From NCBI GenBank assembly GCA_030248225.1, contig JASANE010005091.1, positions 1 to 64,000 on the forward strand: a stretch of DNA of 64,000 nt. The letters run 5' to 3'. The translations under genes and the position numbers were made by a program. Below are positions 33,951 through 45,491 of the stretch, one piece after another; positions within the stretch are counted from its first letter, which is position 1, and each line of letters begins with the position of its first letter. Below the pieces are notes generated by a model. That model saw only the letters and a list, made by a program, of their open reading frames with translations. It did not search any database and had not been told where the DNA came from. Source of the DNA: Trileptium ribeirensis (lineage: Eukaryota; Nematoda; Enoplea; Enoplida; Thoracostomopsidae).

Positions 33951-36900
33951 ATAAATCATAATGTACATACATCATATATATATTATAGTTTGATACCTTT
34001 ATATACACGTTATATATAACAATATGGATGTTAATACATAACACAAAATGGCTCGTAGTCCATAGCGACCATTTCACAGATTGCCGTATCGATATTGGCG
34101 CTTTACTGTAGTGTCAACTGAAATATTTGAATTCAGCACCTAACCAAAACGTGCTCTCTGTTGTATTATTTAGATGTAAATGTTTAACGTTTAACATATC
34201 TAATACTAGTTCAACATCTTACACTAGTTCTACTTTTCTGATACGGTAGATAGGATTGGCTTTAAGGTACCCTCCAAGGGCATGCATAAAATTAATTGTA
34301 CGAATTTTTCTTCCTCGATTTTAAAGTGTTCTATTATACAGTAATTTAACATCAAGTGGAAGTCGTTTAACTTGAATCCTCTGTAATAATAATTGGGAAA
34401 GTTTTCTCGTCGACATGGTAAAATTGTCACCTTTTACGTGTAAGTACAATTCAACTAAATTTGTATGTGGCACATATTAAAGTTTACAGCTAAAGTTGCA
34501 CACTGCTTGCGTCTAGTTCAAGGTGGCATCTTTTGAGCAGCGAGCAGGCATAAAATTTTGAAAATTAACTTTCTGTGACCAGATTATCAGCTAGAATGGA
34601 GGATGCTTAGCGTTAATAGCGGCTATTTTCAGCGACTATTACTTTTCCAACATAACCATCGCATATGTGAAGATCATTTAATTTCACATTATAATCAGTC
34701 ATCAGATGGTTCGTTTTGGCGAGCATGACTATTAGTGAACATAATGTCGCACACAGGATATTAAACCGAGTGAGCTAGAAGCAGAGGGTTGTGAATTAAT
34801 ATCTACCACTAAATCGGCGTCGCAGACAAAGCAGTCCGGGTATTTTCGGCAGTACCCCGACCTTGCAAAATAAAATAACTGGACCTGGACCCGAAATTTT
34901 TGAAAACCAATACTCGTGCGTGGAATTTTTCGTCAGAGTAATCGGAATACGCGCACCCGGATGCAACTGTACTAGTAACTTAGACATTTCACGAATTCAT
35001 GATTTGTATGATAATCTGGCTCAGTTGGAATGCTAAAATATCAAAAGTTGGAAATTCGGGTCGGGTTCGTTGTGTTACAACTTCGGTTTAAACGTTTCGG
35101 ACATAGATAGTTAAGAATAGTGCTTCATACTGTTCAACAATACTCGCTGTGTGTGCTACGTGCATTTCTATTCACATTATTCCAACGTTATGACTTATTT
35201 TATTTTTAATGTTAGTCGACCGTTTATATAATATTATTACGACGCAAGAATTTGGCGAACTATATATACTGATGACGTTTCTGCTTGGGACAAGCAAAAT
35301 CAAGTCATCTCGCTGAAAATTTCGCGTGTGCGCTATGTTCTATAATATGCATTCTTTCTTTCGCCTATTTTATTTCAATTTATTGATAACAATGTGCGCC
35401 TAGTAATTTTAAAAACAGAATCCTAGCAAATAGCAAAAGGAGATAAGCATGATTTTGACTATAGGTGTGCATAAGGGTTAGCCCTGATGGTTGGACCGCC
35501 AAGCCATATTTAACCCCTTCCCATGAAACCTTTGTGCCTCCCTGTGACTAATACACAGCTTCGATAGCTAAGCAAGGCATATATGTATCAAAAATATAAT
35601 TAGTATGCGACGTTTATCTCCATGGTTCTTCCGTCTTTTTCAGTTGCGTCATAGTTGTTTTCTGTTGGAACGGAGTTGTTTAAATAACTAACAACACTGT
35701 TGGAAATGACCAAATTGCCAGTATGTTGAGTCCGTGATGGCAATAGATATTAGTCATTGCGAACGAATTGATATTTTGTTTTGTCGTCAAGATGCATCAA
35801 AGTCGCATACCTGAACGAATTGTTGCCGCTGCAAATATCCTTCAAATCATATCGTAGAAACTATCGTTTTCAGAAGCGCAAAACGTACCGGCAGAACAAA
35901 ATCTTCGTAAGAACGACAAACTCTATCGTACAGGCCGAATCGGGCTGACAGTAATTAGCTAATTGCACTGGAAGTATACGTACTAGTAACTCGCAAAGCG
36001 AGAGGGCACGGAGCGGTTGTGGCTGTTCTGCCCTTATTGACGATTTTGTCGTTCCAAATTCAGGTCCCCAATCCCGCTTAAAGTCCCATGATAGAAATTA
36101 TACACTGGCAGTACCTCAATGATAATACTAAGGTCAATTTAATTATATCTAAGCCGTAGGACTCTTCATTGCTTCTTCCAATGACCAGAAAGACAAACCT
36201 TTGAAATTTATAAATCACAAGTTTTAAGAAACATAATTTGAAGTGATCTTTATGTTGCGGGGTCCCTAGCATTTGCCTTAGTTGATGCATACCACATAAA
36301 TACACTTGCATTTATCGTATTTAGCAACCCCGAAACCCCATAGACACGTTTGATCGAATTAAATACATCTATATTGGAAAAGACGAAATTTGACTAACTT
36401 TGTTCCGGCACCGTCTAAGAGGGCTAATAACACAGCCTATATGAAATCGTTATCCAACAAGCAAGAAACTTGCTTTGTAAAAATTTTGAAATTTTCGTTT
36501 TTTTGATATATTTTTAAACTGGTTCCTAGTTCGAAAACGGCAACTTTGACAAAAATGCATAATAGCCAAATTGTAGCTCTCGATCACTATGGTGGCTTCC
36601 GTTTTTCGCTCTGAGGCTTTATCTCGAGATATAGATTGCGTAAAATAGATATATATATACCCGGACGGGACGGCCAAATTTCAAAAATTAATCATTGACA
36701 GTTTGTCGCCCATTTTGAGCCGGAAGGCGTGGTCGGCCGGTTTAGCATCTAATGAAAGGACACAAATAGACCGAATTCAAATAAAAAATTGTGAAAATCC
36801 GTCCTTCCTGTGATGAGTCATGAAATTTTTTTTATGATTTTTGTCGCTAACAAAGCTAGTTCAAGAAACGCCGCTCGCTTCGGTCGGTCCGTTTCAATAA

Positions 36901-37638
36901 TTCGCTCATGGGCACCATCCTCATTGATTGGCCGCACACAGCATTGCCAAATGGCATCCGTCAAATGTATTGTTATAGTTCTGGAAAAGCATTTCTTTTA
37001 CGTATGGTTTTTTAATTTATAATATTGACTTGGGTTGTTCGCCTAGAATGTTTCTCATGACTATACCAAAATTGTACTTATAGGCTTGACTTGGTGGATC
37101 CCCATTTATTGGCAACTGGGGAGTTGTAAATATCTGGATAGCGTATCCGCAGTTTATCCATAACGTACTGTAACTGTTAGAAAATATCAAAATACGTGTA
37201 ATATAACGACTGAATGCAACTATATATAGATATGTAACAAGGGATAATTTAAGGTTTTTGGTTCTGTAGGGAATAATTTTTTAGAATTTTTGTAAAATAG
37301 TGAAATATTTGCATATTTTTACTCATTTATGCATTTATTGCATACCTATTTTATTCGTGTTTTTTCTCGTGTGCTATACTATACAAATAGACCGCGCACA
37401 GATCTGATTCATAATGTCATTTGATGAACGCGGACAAACGCGCGAAATGGACAAATATGTGCGAACGCAAATTCCACTCGTACATCGTTGAGCCCACGTT
37501 CACAAAATGTGATAGGCGAATTTATGCACGAATCCGTGGTTTTGACAAAAGAACAACCTTGGTGTACGCGTCTAAAGTGTACTCACATATTACTGTATTG
37601 GGTCTAGTTTTGGGATCTGTCCACTTAAAATACTTTTC
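33951..37638. other. AT-rich region, probably intronic or intergenic
   Basis: No gene with a recognisable motif. A dispersed repeat fragment (about 34855-34960) matches 32650-32750. Short frames at 34230-34430 (-), 36078-36311 (-), 36810-37022 (+) and 37421-37642 (+) show nothing familiar. Confidence 0.35.
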
Positions 37639-37850
37639 ATGACATTTAAGAGAGTATTCTAAAATTTTTACTCTTCCAGATATTCTTTTTAATTCAAAGA
37701 ACCATTCCTTGAAATTTTAAAGAATTATTTTTCCAAAGTATAACATTTATTAAAATTTCAATGAATAGTTCTTGGAATTTTAAGAGAATATCTGGTGGTG
37801 CAAAAATTTTAAAATACTTTTGAATTTCATGGAAAATCTTCTGAATGTGA
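37639..37850. mobile_element. Diverged foldback MITE fragment
   Basis: Left arm with AGATATTCTTTTTAATTCAAAG and right arm with AGAATATCTGGTGGTGCAAAA match the complete element at 52549-52796. The ends are eroded. Confidence 0.6.
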
Positions 37851-38724
37851 TGTTTTGCAGTGTTTTGTGTGATAATTGCCTAGCGGCATACATATGTCGG
37901 TAAATTAGGCTCAGACGAATATAATCTTGCATCACAAATATTTTCACAGTTTATTTTCTACTGTACCGTTGGACTTATTCGTTCCAACTATGTACAAGGT
38001 CATCTTAAGCGCAGCCCACACTGATTGTTGAGCTCACTAGACGGCCTTTACATACATGCCTTAGTACTGTATTTAGGCTTGTAATTCGCTCAAAGAAGTG
38101 CTTCCTGTTGCGGAAAAGAAAAAACCTTTGAAACGTCTAAAACATGTAGTCCGGTAAGTTAAAGTACTAGGTGCCGATGCCATCTCTTTATAGTAATGCA
38201 TTTAGGCAGGGTGGCCATGTAGCTCAAATATTCTTAAATTAAAAAACTTAGGATTTACCAGAAATATCAAATCTCCAAATTTCATAGAAAACCTTAATTC
38301 AAAGTTTATAAAATTAAAATGTTTCAAGATACGTATGTATAGTAAGTCCGTAGAGTAAAATCGAACTTCTTAATTTATTTGCTAGATCTTGTAAAACATT
38401 TTCTACCTGTGTGTTGATTTTTAGGCCCTGCGTTCTTTTGATTTCGGTTTTTTTTGCTTCATTGTGTATGTATGCACGGCAGTGAGTGGCATACTTAAAT
38501 TTCGACAAAACTCCTTTAATTTACTGATTAATGTTTTTTCAAATAACCGGCAAATTGTTGTGTTTGGCTATGTTTAAGTTTAAGATTTTTCGCTTTCAAT
38601 TATACACTACTTGTTACTTAATCAACGAATAGCGAAAGCCATTCGCGTACATAAATCTGTTCTATGTATCATATCATGAGTCAATTTCACGGTATATCGT
38701 TATTGCTATATAACCGTATTTTAG

Positions 38725-38866
38725 TGCTCCGACGTTACCAACTAGAAGAAGTAGTCGCTTAATCGATCGTACCGCTAATGGCAGCTATACGAATATGGAT
38801 TACAAATCGATGGAGCTAGCAGCTATGAAAGCGGCTGAAGTTGAAGCAGCTGAAATTACCAAACAG
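38725..38866 (+). CDS. Candidate internal coding exon of a host gene
   Basis: After the acceptor CCGTATTTTAG (ends 38724) an open 142-base segment encodes APTLPTRRSSRLIDRTANGS and continues to a helical, Ala/Glu-rich stretch ending AAEITKQ. It closes with a strong donor CAG|GTGCGT at 38866/38867. PTRRSSRL is a basic motif often found a little after YE-x-R-x2-NI N-termini such as the one at 32082, which suggests one gene with an intron of over 6 kb full of transposons. Phases do not join directly, and later exons were not identified. Confidence 0.45.
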
Positions 38867-38991
38867 GTGCGTAAATTCTACTGTATACGGTTAATTCTGG
38901 ATAATCAACTATAATGCTGGGATTTTGTTGAATGCATGATTTTGTTGCTTCATTAATAGCGGTTTTCCTTGAATTTGTTATATACCTACAG

Positions 38992-40161
38992 CAGGGAGTA
39001 ACCGGAATTCCGGTTCCGGCGAAAATCGTGTTCCGGTTGCGGTTCCGGCAAAGGGCAAAAACCATACCGGAACCGGAATTCCGGTTTAAAATTTTTGTTT
39101 GAAATTTTCCGTTTTTTGCTTCATCCTGTAATCCAAACATATGTAATATATATTATACAATGATCAAGCTCCAATACAACCAAGCAAAAGAAAAGATTAA
39201 CTAACCAATTTGCCGTGTGAAACGTAAGTAGGGCACATAATTTGAGCAGGAATTTTTTCATAATAACCTGCAGGAGTTTGTTAAATCAAAGCCAGGTCGA
39301 TGCTTGTAGCAGCTATTTTACACATCCAGCAGTCTGTGGGATACGTTTGAATTAAACCGGTCCAACTCGGTAACAGAGTATGGCTTACGCAGAAGTACTT
39401 AGGGTATGTTTGGCTAACATAAATTGCGTCAAAAACCCGCCACTGCGCTTGTAAACTTAGTAAATAAGTCTAAATTGAAGTAAACTAACGTTATCTGCAA
39501 CGCAGCTAGAAACTACTTTCTTGGCAAAGAACTGTATTTATTGAAACTGTGGAAGCAGCATCACAGTGTGTCTCATTTATAGCATTCTGATTAGAAAGTT
39601 ATCATCATTATCATCTAACTGACGGGCACTGTTTGTCCAATGCTAGCCTAAACAGTGTCCCTGACCACTGATCAGAAAATTACCTTCTATCTATTATTTT
39701 CTCTTAGAATCATATAAACCAATTATTTCAAGTTTCCTACAGAAGAACATGTAACAAACGTATGTGTAGTAAAGGAAGGAGACAGAGCGAAAGTGTGTAT
39801 TCTACGCTCCAAGCTTTGTAAGCATATTCGATTTGACGCAGTATACGCAATGGTGTATAGTGGAAAACATTTTTTGCTCTGAATGTCCAAAAACCGACAT
39901 ATTTGATCGATAAATAAACATTATTAGCTTCCTCAGTCTCTTTAAAGTTTCAGAAAGGCAATAATACCATCGCAATACATTAAGTTTAATGTAAAAGTTA
40001 TTTTTAATGCGTTTTAAATCCACTATACATTCATTTCTTCCATCATATGTTTTACTATATATAAATTTCGAAGACCAGGTTCCGGTTTCGGATCCGGTTT
40101 AAATGAACGGTTCCGGTTGCTGGTTGCGGTTCCGGTAAATTTCGGTTCCGGTTATTCCCTG
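38992..40161 (-). mobile_element. hAT-like non-autonomous element, copy D
   Basis: A 1,170-bp copy beginning CAGGGAGTAACCGGAATTCC and ending GGTTCCGGTTATTCCCTG. The 8-bp flanks ACCTACAG (38984-38991 and 40162-40169) are identical. It is the left partner of the duplication described for E and F. Confidence 0.9.
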
Positions 40162-40236
40162 ACCTACAGACATGCACGCAATAGAATTAAATGCCGCAGC
40201 AAGAGAGCTACGTACAATTTTACACCACCTGGCTTT

Positions 40237-40453
40237 CAGGACGAAATTGGAATTCTGGTTCCGCCGAAAATCGTGTTGTGATTGCGGTTCCGGCACAAGG
40301 CAAAATCCGTTACCAGAACAATGAATACCGGCTTAAAAATTTTATATAATTTGCTTCTGCTGTGATCCAAGCATTCGTTATTATGTACATAGTTATCAAG
40401 TGCCAATACAACCAAACCAAAGAAAATATTAACTCTGCAAATTGCCATGTAAA
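40237..40453 (-). mobile_element. Older copy P of the same family, left part
   Basis: CAGGACGAAATTGGAATTCTGG onward aligns with the family end (CAGGGAGTAACCGGAATTCCGG) but is strongly diverged, so older. It is interrupted at CATGTAAA by a younger copy. Its left part is duplicated at about 41686-41902 and its right part continues at 42817-43150. Confidence 0.75.
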
Positions 40454-41610
40454 CAGGGAGTACCCGGAATTCCGGTTCCGGCGAAAATCGTGTTCCGGTT
40501 GCGGTTCCGGCAAAGGGCAAAAACCATACCGGAACCGGAATTCCGGTTTAAAATTTTTGTTTGAAATTTTCCACGTTTTTTTGCTTCATCCTGTAATCCA
40601 AACATATGTAATATATATTATACAATGATCAAGCTCCAATACAACCAAGCTAAAGAAAAGATTAACTAACCAATTTGCCGTGTGAAACGTAAGTAGGGCA
40701 CATAATTTGAGCAGGAATTTTTTCATAATAACCTGCAGGAGTTTGTTAAATCAAAGCCAGGTCGATGCTTGTAGCAGCTATTGTACACATCCATCAGTCT
40801 GTGGGATACGTTTGAATTAAACCGGTCCAACTCGGTAACAGAGTATGGCTTACGCAGAAGTACTTAGGGTATGTTTGGCTAACACAAATTGCGTCAAAAA
40901 CCCGCCACTGCGCTTGTAAACTTAGTAAATAAGTCTAAATTGCAGTAAACTAACGTTATCTGCAACGCAGCTAGAAACTACTTTCTTGGCAAAGAACTGT
41001 ATTTATTGAAACTGTGGAAGCAGCATCACAGTGTGTCTCATTTATAGCATTCTGATTAGAAAGTTATCATCATTATCATCTAACTGACGGGCACTGTTTG
41101 TCCAACGCTAGCCTAAACAGTGTCCCTGACCACTGATCAGAAAATTACCTTCTATCTATTATTTTCTCTTAGAATCATATAAACCAATTATTTCAAGTTT
41201 CCTACAGAAGAACATGTAACAAACGTATGTGTAGTAAAGGAAGGAGACAGAGCGAAAGTGTGTATTCTACGCTCCAAGCTTTGTAAGCATATTCGATTTG
41301 ACGCAGTATACGCAATGGTGTATAGTGGAAGACATTTTTTGCTCTGAATGTCCAAAAACCGACATATTTGATCGATAAATAAACATTATTAGCTTCCTCA
41401 ATCTCTTTGAAGTTTCAGAAAGGCAATAATACCATCGCAATACATTAAGTTTAATGTAAAAGTTATTTTTAATGCGTTTTAAATCCACTATACATTCATT
41501 TCTTCCATCATATGTTTTACTATATATAAATTTCGAAGACCAGGTTCCGGTTTCGGATCCGGTTTAAATGAACGGTTCCGGTTGCTGGTTGCGGTTGCGG
41601 TTATTCCCTG
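40454..41610 (-). mobile_element. hAT-like element, chimeric copy E
   Basis: A 1,157-bp copy whose left flank, CATGTAAA (40446-40453), equals that of copy F and whose right flank, ACCTACAG (41611-41618), equals that of copy D. It has no target duplication of its own. This is the pattern expected if E formed by recombination between D-type and F-type copies. Confidence 0.85.
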
Positions 41611-41902
41611 ACCTACAGACATGCACGCAATAGAATTAAATGCCGCAGCAAGAGAGCTACGTACAATTTTACGCCACCTGGCTTTCAGGACGAAATTGGA
41701 ATTCTGGTTCCGCCGAAAATCGTGTTGTGATTGCGGTTCCGGCACAAGGCAAAATCCGTTACCAGAACAATGAATACCGGCTTAAAAATTTTATATAATT
41801 TGCTTCTGCTGTGATCCAAGCATTCGTTATTATGTACATAGTTATCAAGTGCCAATACAACCAAACCAAAGAAAATATTAACTCTGCAAATTGCCATGTA
41901 AA

Positions 41903-42816
41903 CAGGGAGTACCCGGAATTCCGGTTCCGGCGAAAATCGTGTTCCGGTTGCGGTTCCGGCAAAGGGCAAAAACCATACCGGAACCGGAATTCCGGTTTAA
42001 AAAGTTTGTTTGAAATTTTCCACGTTTTTTGCTTCATCTTTGATCCAAACATATGTAATATATATTATACAATGATCAAGCTCCAATACAATCAAGCAAA
42101 ATAAAAGACTAACTAAGCAATTTGCAGTTTGAAACGTAAGTAGGGCACATAATTTCAGTAGGAATATTTCATAATAACCTGCAGGGGTTTAAACTGCTTT
42201 CTTGGCAAAGAACTGTATTTATTGAAACTGTGCGAGCAGCATCACAGAGTGTCTCATTTATAGCATTTTGATTTTAGACAGTTATCATCATTATCATCTA
42301 ACGTACGGGCACTGTTTGTCCAACGCTAGCCTAAACAGTGTACCTGATCAGAAAATTACCTTCTATCTATTATTTTCTCTTAGAATCATATAAACCAATA
42401 ATTTCAAGTTTCCTACAGAAGAACATGTAACAAACGTATATCTAGTAAAGGAAGGCGACTGGAGACAGAGCGAAAGTGTGTATTCTACGCTCCAAGCTTT
42501 GTAAGCATATTCGATTTGACGCAGTATACGCAATGGTGTATAGTGGAAGGCATTTTTTGCTCTTGGTGTCCAAAAATCAACATATTTGATCGATAAATAA
42601 ACGTTATTACCTTCCTCAATCTCTTTAAAGTTTCAGAAAGGCAATAATACCATAGCAATACATTAAGTTTAATGTAAACGTTATTTTTAATGCATTTTAA
42701 ATCCACTATACCTTGATTTCTTCCTTCATCTGTTTAACTATATATAAATTTCGAAGACCAAGTTCCGGATCCGGTTTAAATGGACGGTTCCGGTTGCTGG
42801 TTCTGGTTATTCCCTG
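41903..42816 (-). mobile_element. hAT-like element, copy F, internally deleted
   Basis: A 914-bp copy inserted into the older copy P. Flanks CATGTAAA (41895-41902) and CCTGTAAA (42817-42824) match at 7 of 8 positions. About 270 bases are missing near 42187, where CCTGCAGGGG is joined to TTTAAACTGC. Confidence 0.85.
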
Positions 42817-43150
42817 CCTGTAAACTATAAGTAGGTCAAATATTTCACTAAAAAAATCTTCATTTTTAGTCTAGAAATTGTTCATCGTCAGCTTATAGTA
42901 ATAAAACAAAAACATGTAGACGCTTGTAGCAGCTGCTTTACGCATTATTTGATCTGCGATGCATATATATATTTGAACTGACCGGTCCATCGCGATATGC
43001 ATAGCAGAGTATGGGTTGTTTGGAAATACTTAGGACGGAACTTTTAAGTTTAAATATTTCTCCGCGACATATACAATTTTAAGTATTTTGCAATACTGTA
43101 AGCTTGGCTAACATTGTACCTGTCAGTACGCTTCTAAATTTTGCAAACCA
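42817..43150 (-). mobile_element. Older copy P, right part
   Basis: After the insertion site the sequence resumes the family order in diverged form: GTAAACTATAAGTAGGTC, then GACGCTTGTAGCAGCTGC, GAACTGACCGGTCCA, GCAGAGTATGG and AAGCTTGGCTAACAT. It fades out near 43150. Confidence 0.65.
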
Positions 43151-43963
43151 ATATACATTGGAGCAAAGAAGTCTCATTGGAAAGATCGAAAAGCTTTGCT
43201 CCAGGAAACTCTGACCCGCTCCAACAAAATCTAAGCCCTTCCGGATTTATGGGCGATTCCCGTCAATTCCGTGGATTCGAAATTGACACTAAAAACTTTT
43301 TGTTCACTAAAATTTTCTGGTTTACTCAGTGAAAATGATAATATATGTTTTGCATTTACAAATTTCACATTTTTGGGAAGCTTGCTATTCGTCACACGGC
43401 GAACAGTCACAACTCAAGACAATCGATTACTGGTAGGGTTCTTGGGATGAGCTCTTCGAACCACACATTTTCCCCACTACTGTTTTATATTCATAATTTT
43501 TCCTAGTTCGTACAGAATTCGCGGGTCGGGATTGGTAAGGCACCGCAAGATACATCACCAGGCCCAGCTGGGTGAATACATATATACATTTCTTTACACC
43601 ATTTTATAGTTATTACAGGTAACCAATCAAACTACAACTAATAACGATGGCAGGTCTCGACCGATAAGGCACCTTGAGATACTCTAAGAGACCCGGCCGA
43701 CCAGAAACGCATCATTTATACGAGACTTACAATTATAGTTAATAAGTGCGACCAGTACACAAATCAGTGATAACCATAATATCATTATTCACAAATGGCA
43801 CAATTTTGCACAACATATACAAAGTTCACGTAAATTAGATATTGCGTTTACTCGTGGTACAATTGCCATATAACCACAAACTATTTATACTCAAATCGAA
43901 TATTCAAGCATCATTCACACATTTCCATACAGTTTTAGCAATAGATCATACAAACAATAGGTC
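43151..43963. repeat. Spacer with a weak two-copy repeat
   Basis: GCGGGTCGGGATTGGTAAGGC (about 43520) and GCAGGTCTCGACCGATAAGGC (about 43653) head two diverged copies of about 130 bases. The remainder is AT-rich and without a gene. Confidence 0.4.
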
Positions 43964-45491
43964 ATATGGGTTATTTCACGAAACCATGTCATTTTAGTCG
44001 GGGGGGCTACATCGGCACTTTTTGGCCCATACCACCAGTCTTTTGTAAGGAAATTTAATGTCGCTGTGAGATGTACTAATAGCATATCCGACGATCATAA
44101 CGAGGTATGGTGGACCTCTGTACCCCAAACATAGCAGGAGCCAGAGGCCCTCAACCCGGATTGGCCAAATGAAGCCAAAAACACATGTCCTAATATAAAC
44201 GTTCGCCGTATCGCTAGCACGTGATACATATGTGTGTTTTTCATTTCAGTGTGGTCCATTGGTATTTGCTAATTTTTCCGGAAAAACTTGGGAGTAAGCT
44301 GACGTCAAGCTTCCGAAAATTTTTTTCGTGACGTGTAGCCCCCCCGACCAAGGTCAAATCTGGCAGCTTTCAGACGCTGGTAAATAACGTAAAGGTGCAC
44401 TAGCGCCAAAAACGCTATATAACGGTAATCGCAATCATTACAGGTGTTATTGAAAAAAAGAATATCAGCGTCTGTCCATGTGTTATTTCATTATGAGGTC
44501 GAAGGTCATAAAATGCCAAAAATGGGGTATGCAAAATGTAGCCCCCCGACCTGACCAAACTTAAATTTAAAAAAGCCAAATTTAGCATACAGTCTTACAA
44601 TAGGCCGGATATAAACATAGTAAAGCCCCACTAGAATCGACCCATCTATTAAAAATTTTTAATGAAAATGTAGCCCCCCCGACCGAATGTATAATAAAAG
44701 TAATCGAAGGTCGCAAGAATCATATTAGTATATATAAGTTCATCATCATTGCACTATGATATGGGGCCGTGCTGTTAACTGGGCAGCTAGGGAACCCTTC
44801 TGCCTGCCCGCACATCTATTACACGCATTGTCCTTGGTATCATCACTTAAATGTAAGCTGGCCATAGATCAATTGTATTTGTTTTACACCAGCTTACATC
44901 TAGAATGTATAGAAGTAGCTTAAGTTTGGCGCGTTGCATGTTGTGGGAAGCTGTAGCCCCCCCCCCGACTCAACATATCGGGGTGCCATTTTTTACAAGG
45001 CCTAAGGATCTGCCTTTAATTTTTTCTCAGACGTCCCCCGCTCATGGTTGGTTTGTAAGCATAAAATGGTATCTGTAGGTGCTGTCTCCGTTGTGCTAGA
45101 ATAACTTCTGTGACAGGCTTGTTCTAAATTGGTCGATTTTTAACCCCAAGAATGCCCTAGCAGCATCAATTTTTAGTCGCAAGTGCTCCAAATGGCTTGA
45201 CGAGGACCATTTTGGTCCGACTTGCGTAAAAACAGACCATGGTTCGCGTGTCACTCCGTCAACCTACAGAATAATGACTTATTTCGGATTAAAATTTGAC
45301 CCCCAGGAGGACTCTTTCCAACCCCTGTAGCAGGTTTCAGGTAGCTCGTTTTGCATAGAGACATCGATATTCGAAAAATTCAGGGTTTTTTACATCGGAA
45401 GGGGTATAGACACTGTACATTCGAAAACGTTTCATTTTGGCTTCAAAAAGTGGTGTTTCAAAAGTACATGGTTTCGTGAAATGACCCATAT
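43964..45491. mobile_element. 1.53-kb element with 26-bp inverted ends and C-tract motifs
   Basis: The left end begins ATATGGGTTATTTCACGAAA; the inverted right end begins ATATGGGTCATTTCACGAAA. The arms match at 25 of 26 positions (43964-43989 and 45466-45491). A target duplication is ambiguous because the flanks are AT alternations (TA or ATAT). Inside, the motif TGTAGC-C(6-10)-GAC occurs at about 44334, 44537, 44669 and 44952, and inverted at 43997. No reading frame of note exists, so it is non-autonomous. Superfamily not identified. Confidence 0.85.

Larger units (their letters stand above)
40162..43059. repeat. 1,449-bp tandem segmental duplication
   Basis: The sequence starting ACCTACAGACATGCACGC at 40162 recurs at 41611, and CATGTAAACAGGGAG at 40446 recurs at 41895. 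Both offsets are exactly 1,449. The duplicated unit comprises the short spacer, the left part of old copy P and a family copy (E or F). The two units are nearly identical in the spacer and P part, so the event is recent. The right boundary given is one period past the second start; F carries an internal deletion, so exact extent beyond 42816 is uncertain. Confidence 0.8.

Noticed and set aside
40162..40245. Possible exon encoding HAIELNAAARELRTILHHL after a CTACAG acceptor
   Set aside because: The acceptor sequence is the MITE target duplication, the phase does not fit the exon ending at 38866, and it is duplicated with the 1,449-bp unit.
32905..42706. Repeated 73-114 codon frame starting MDLKCIKNNFYIKL in several places
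   Set aside because: It occurs because the MITE copies are similar. It is disrupted in some copies, lies in a non-coding element and has no domain.
43964..45491. CRISPR-like array because of the repeated C-tract motif
   Set aside because: The motif is only about 15 bp, irregularly spaced (from about 130 to over 300 bp), one copy is inverted, and the context is a eukaryotic TIR element.
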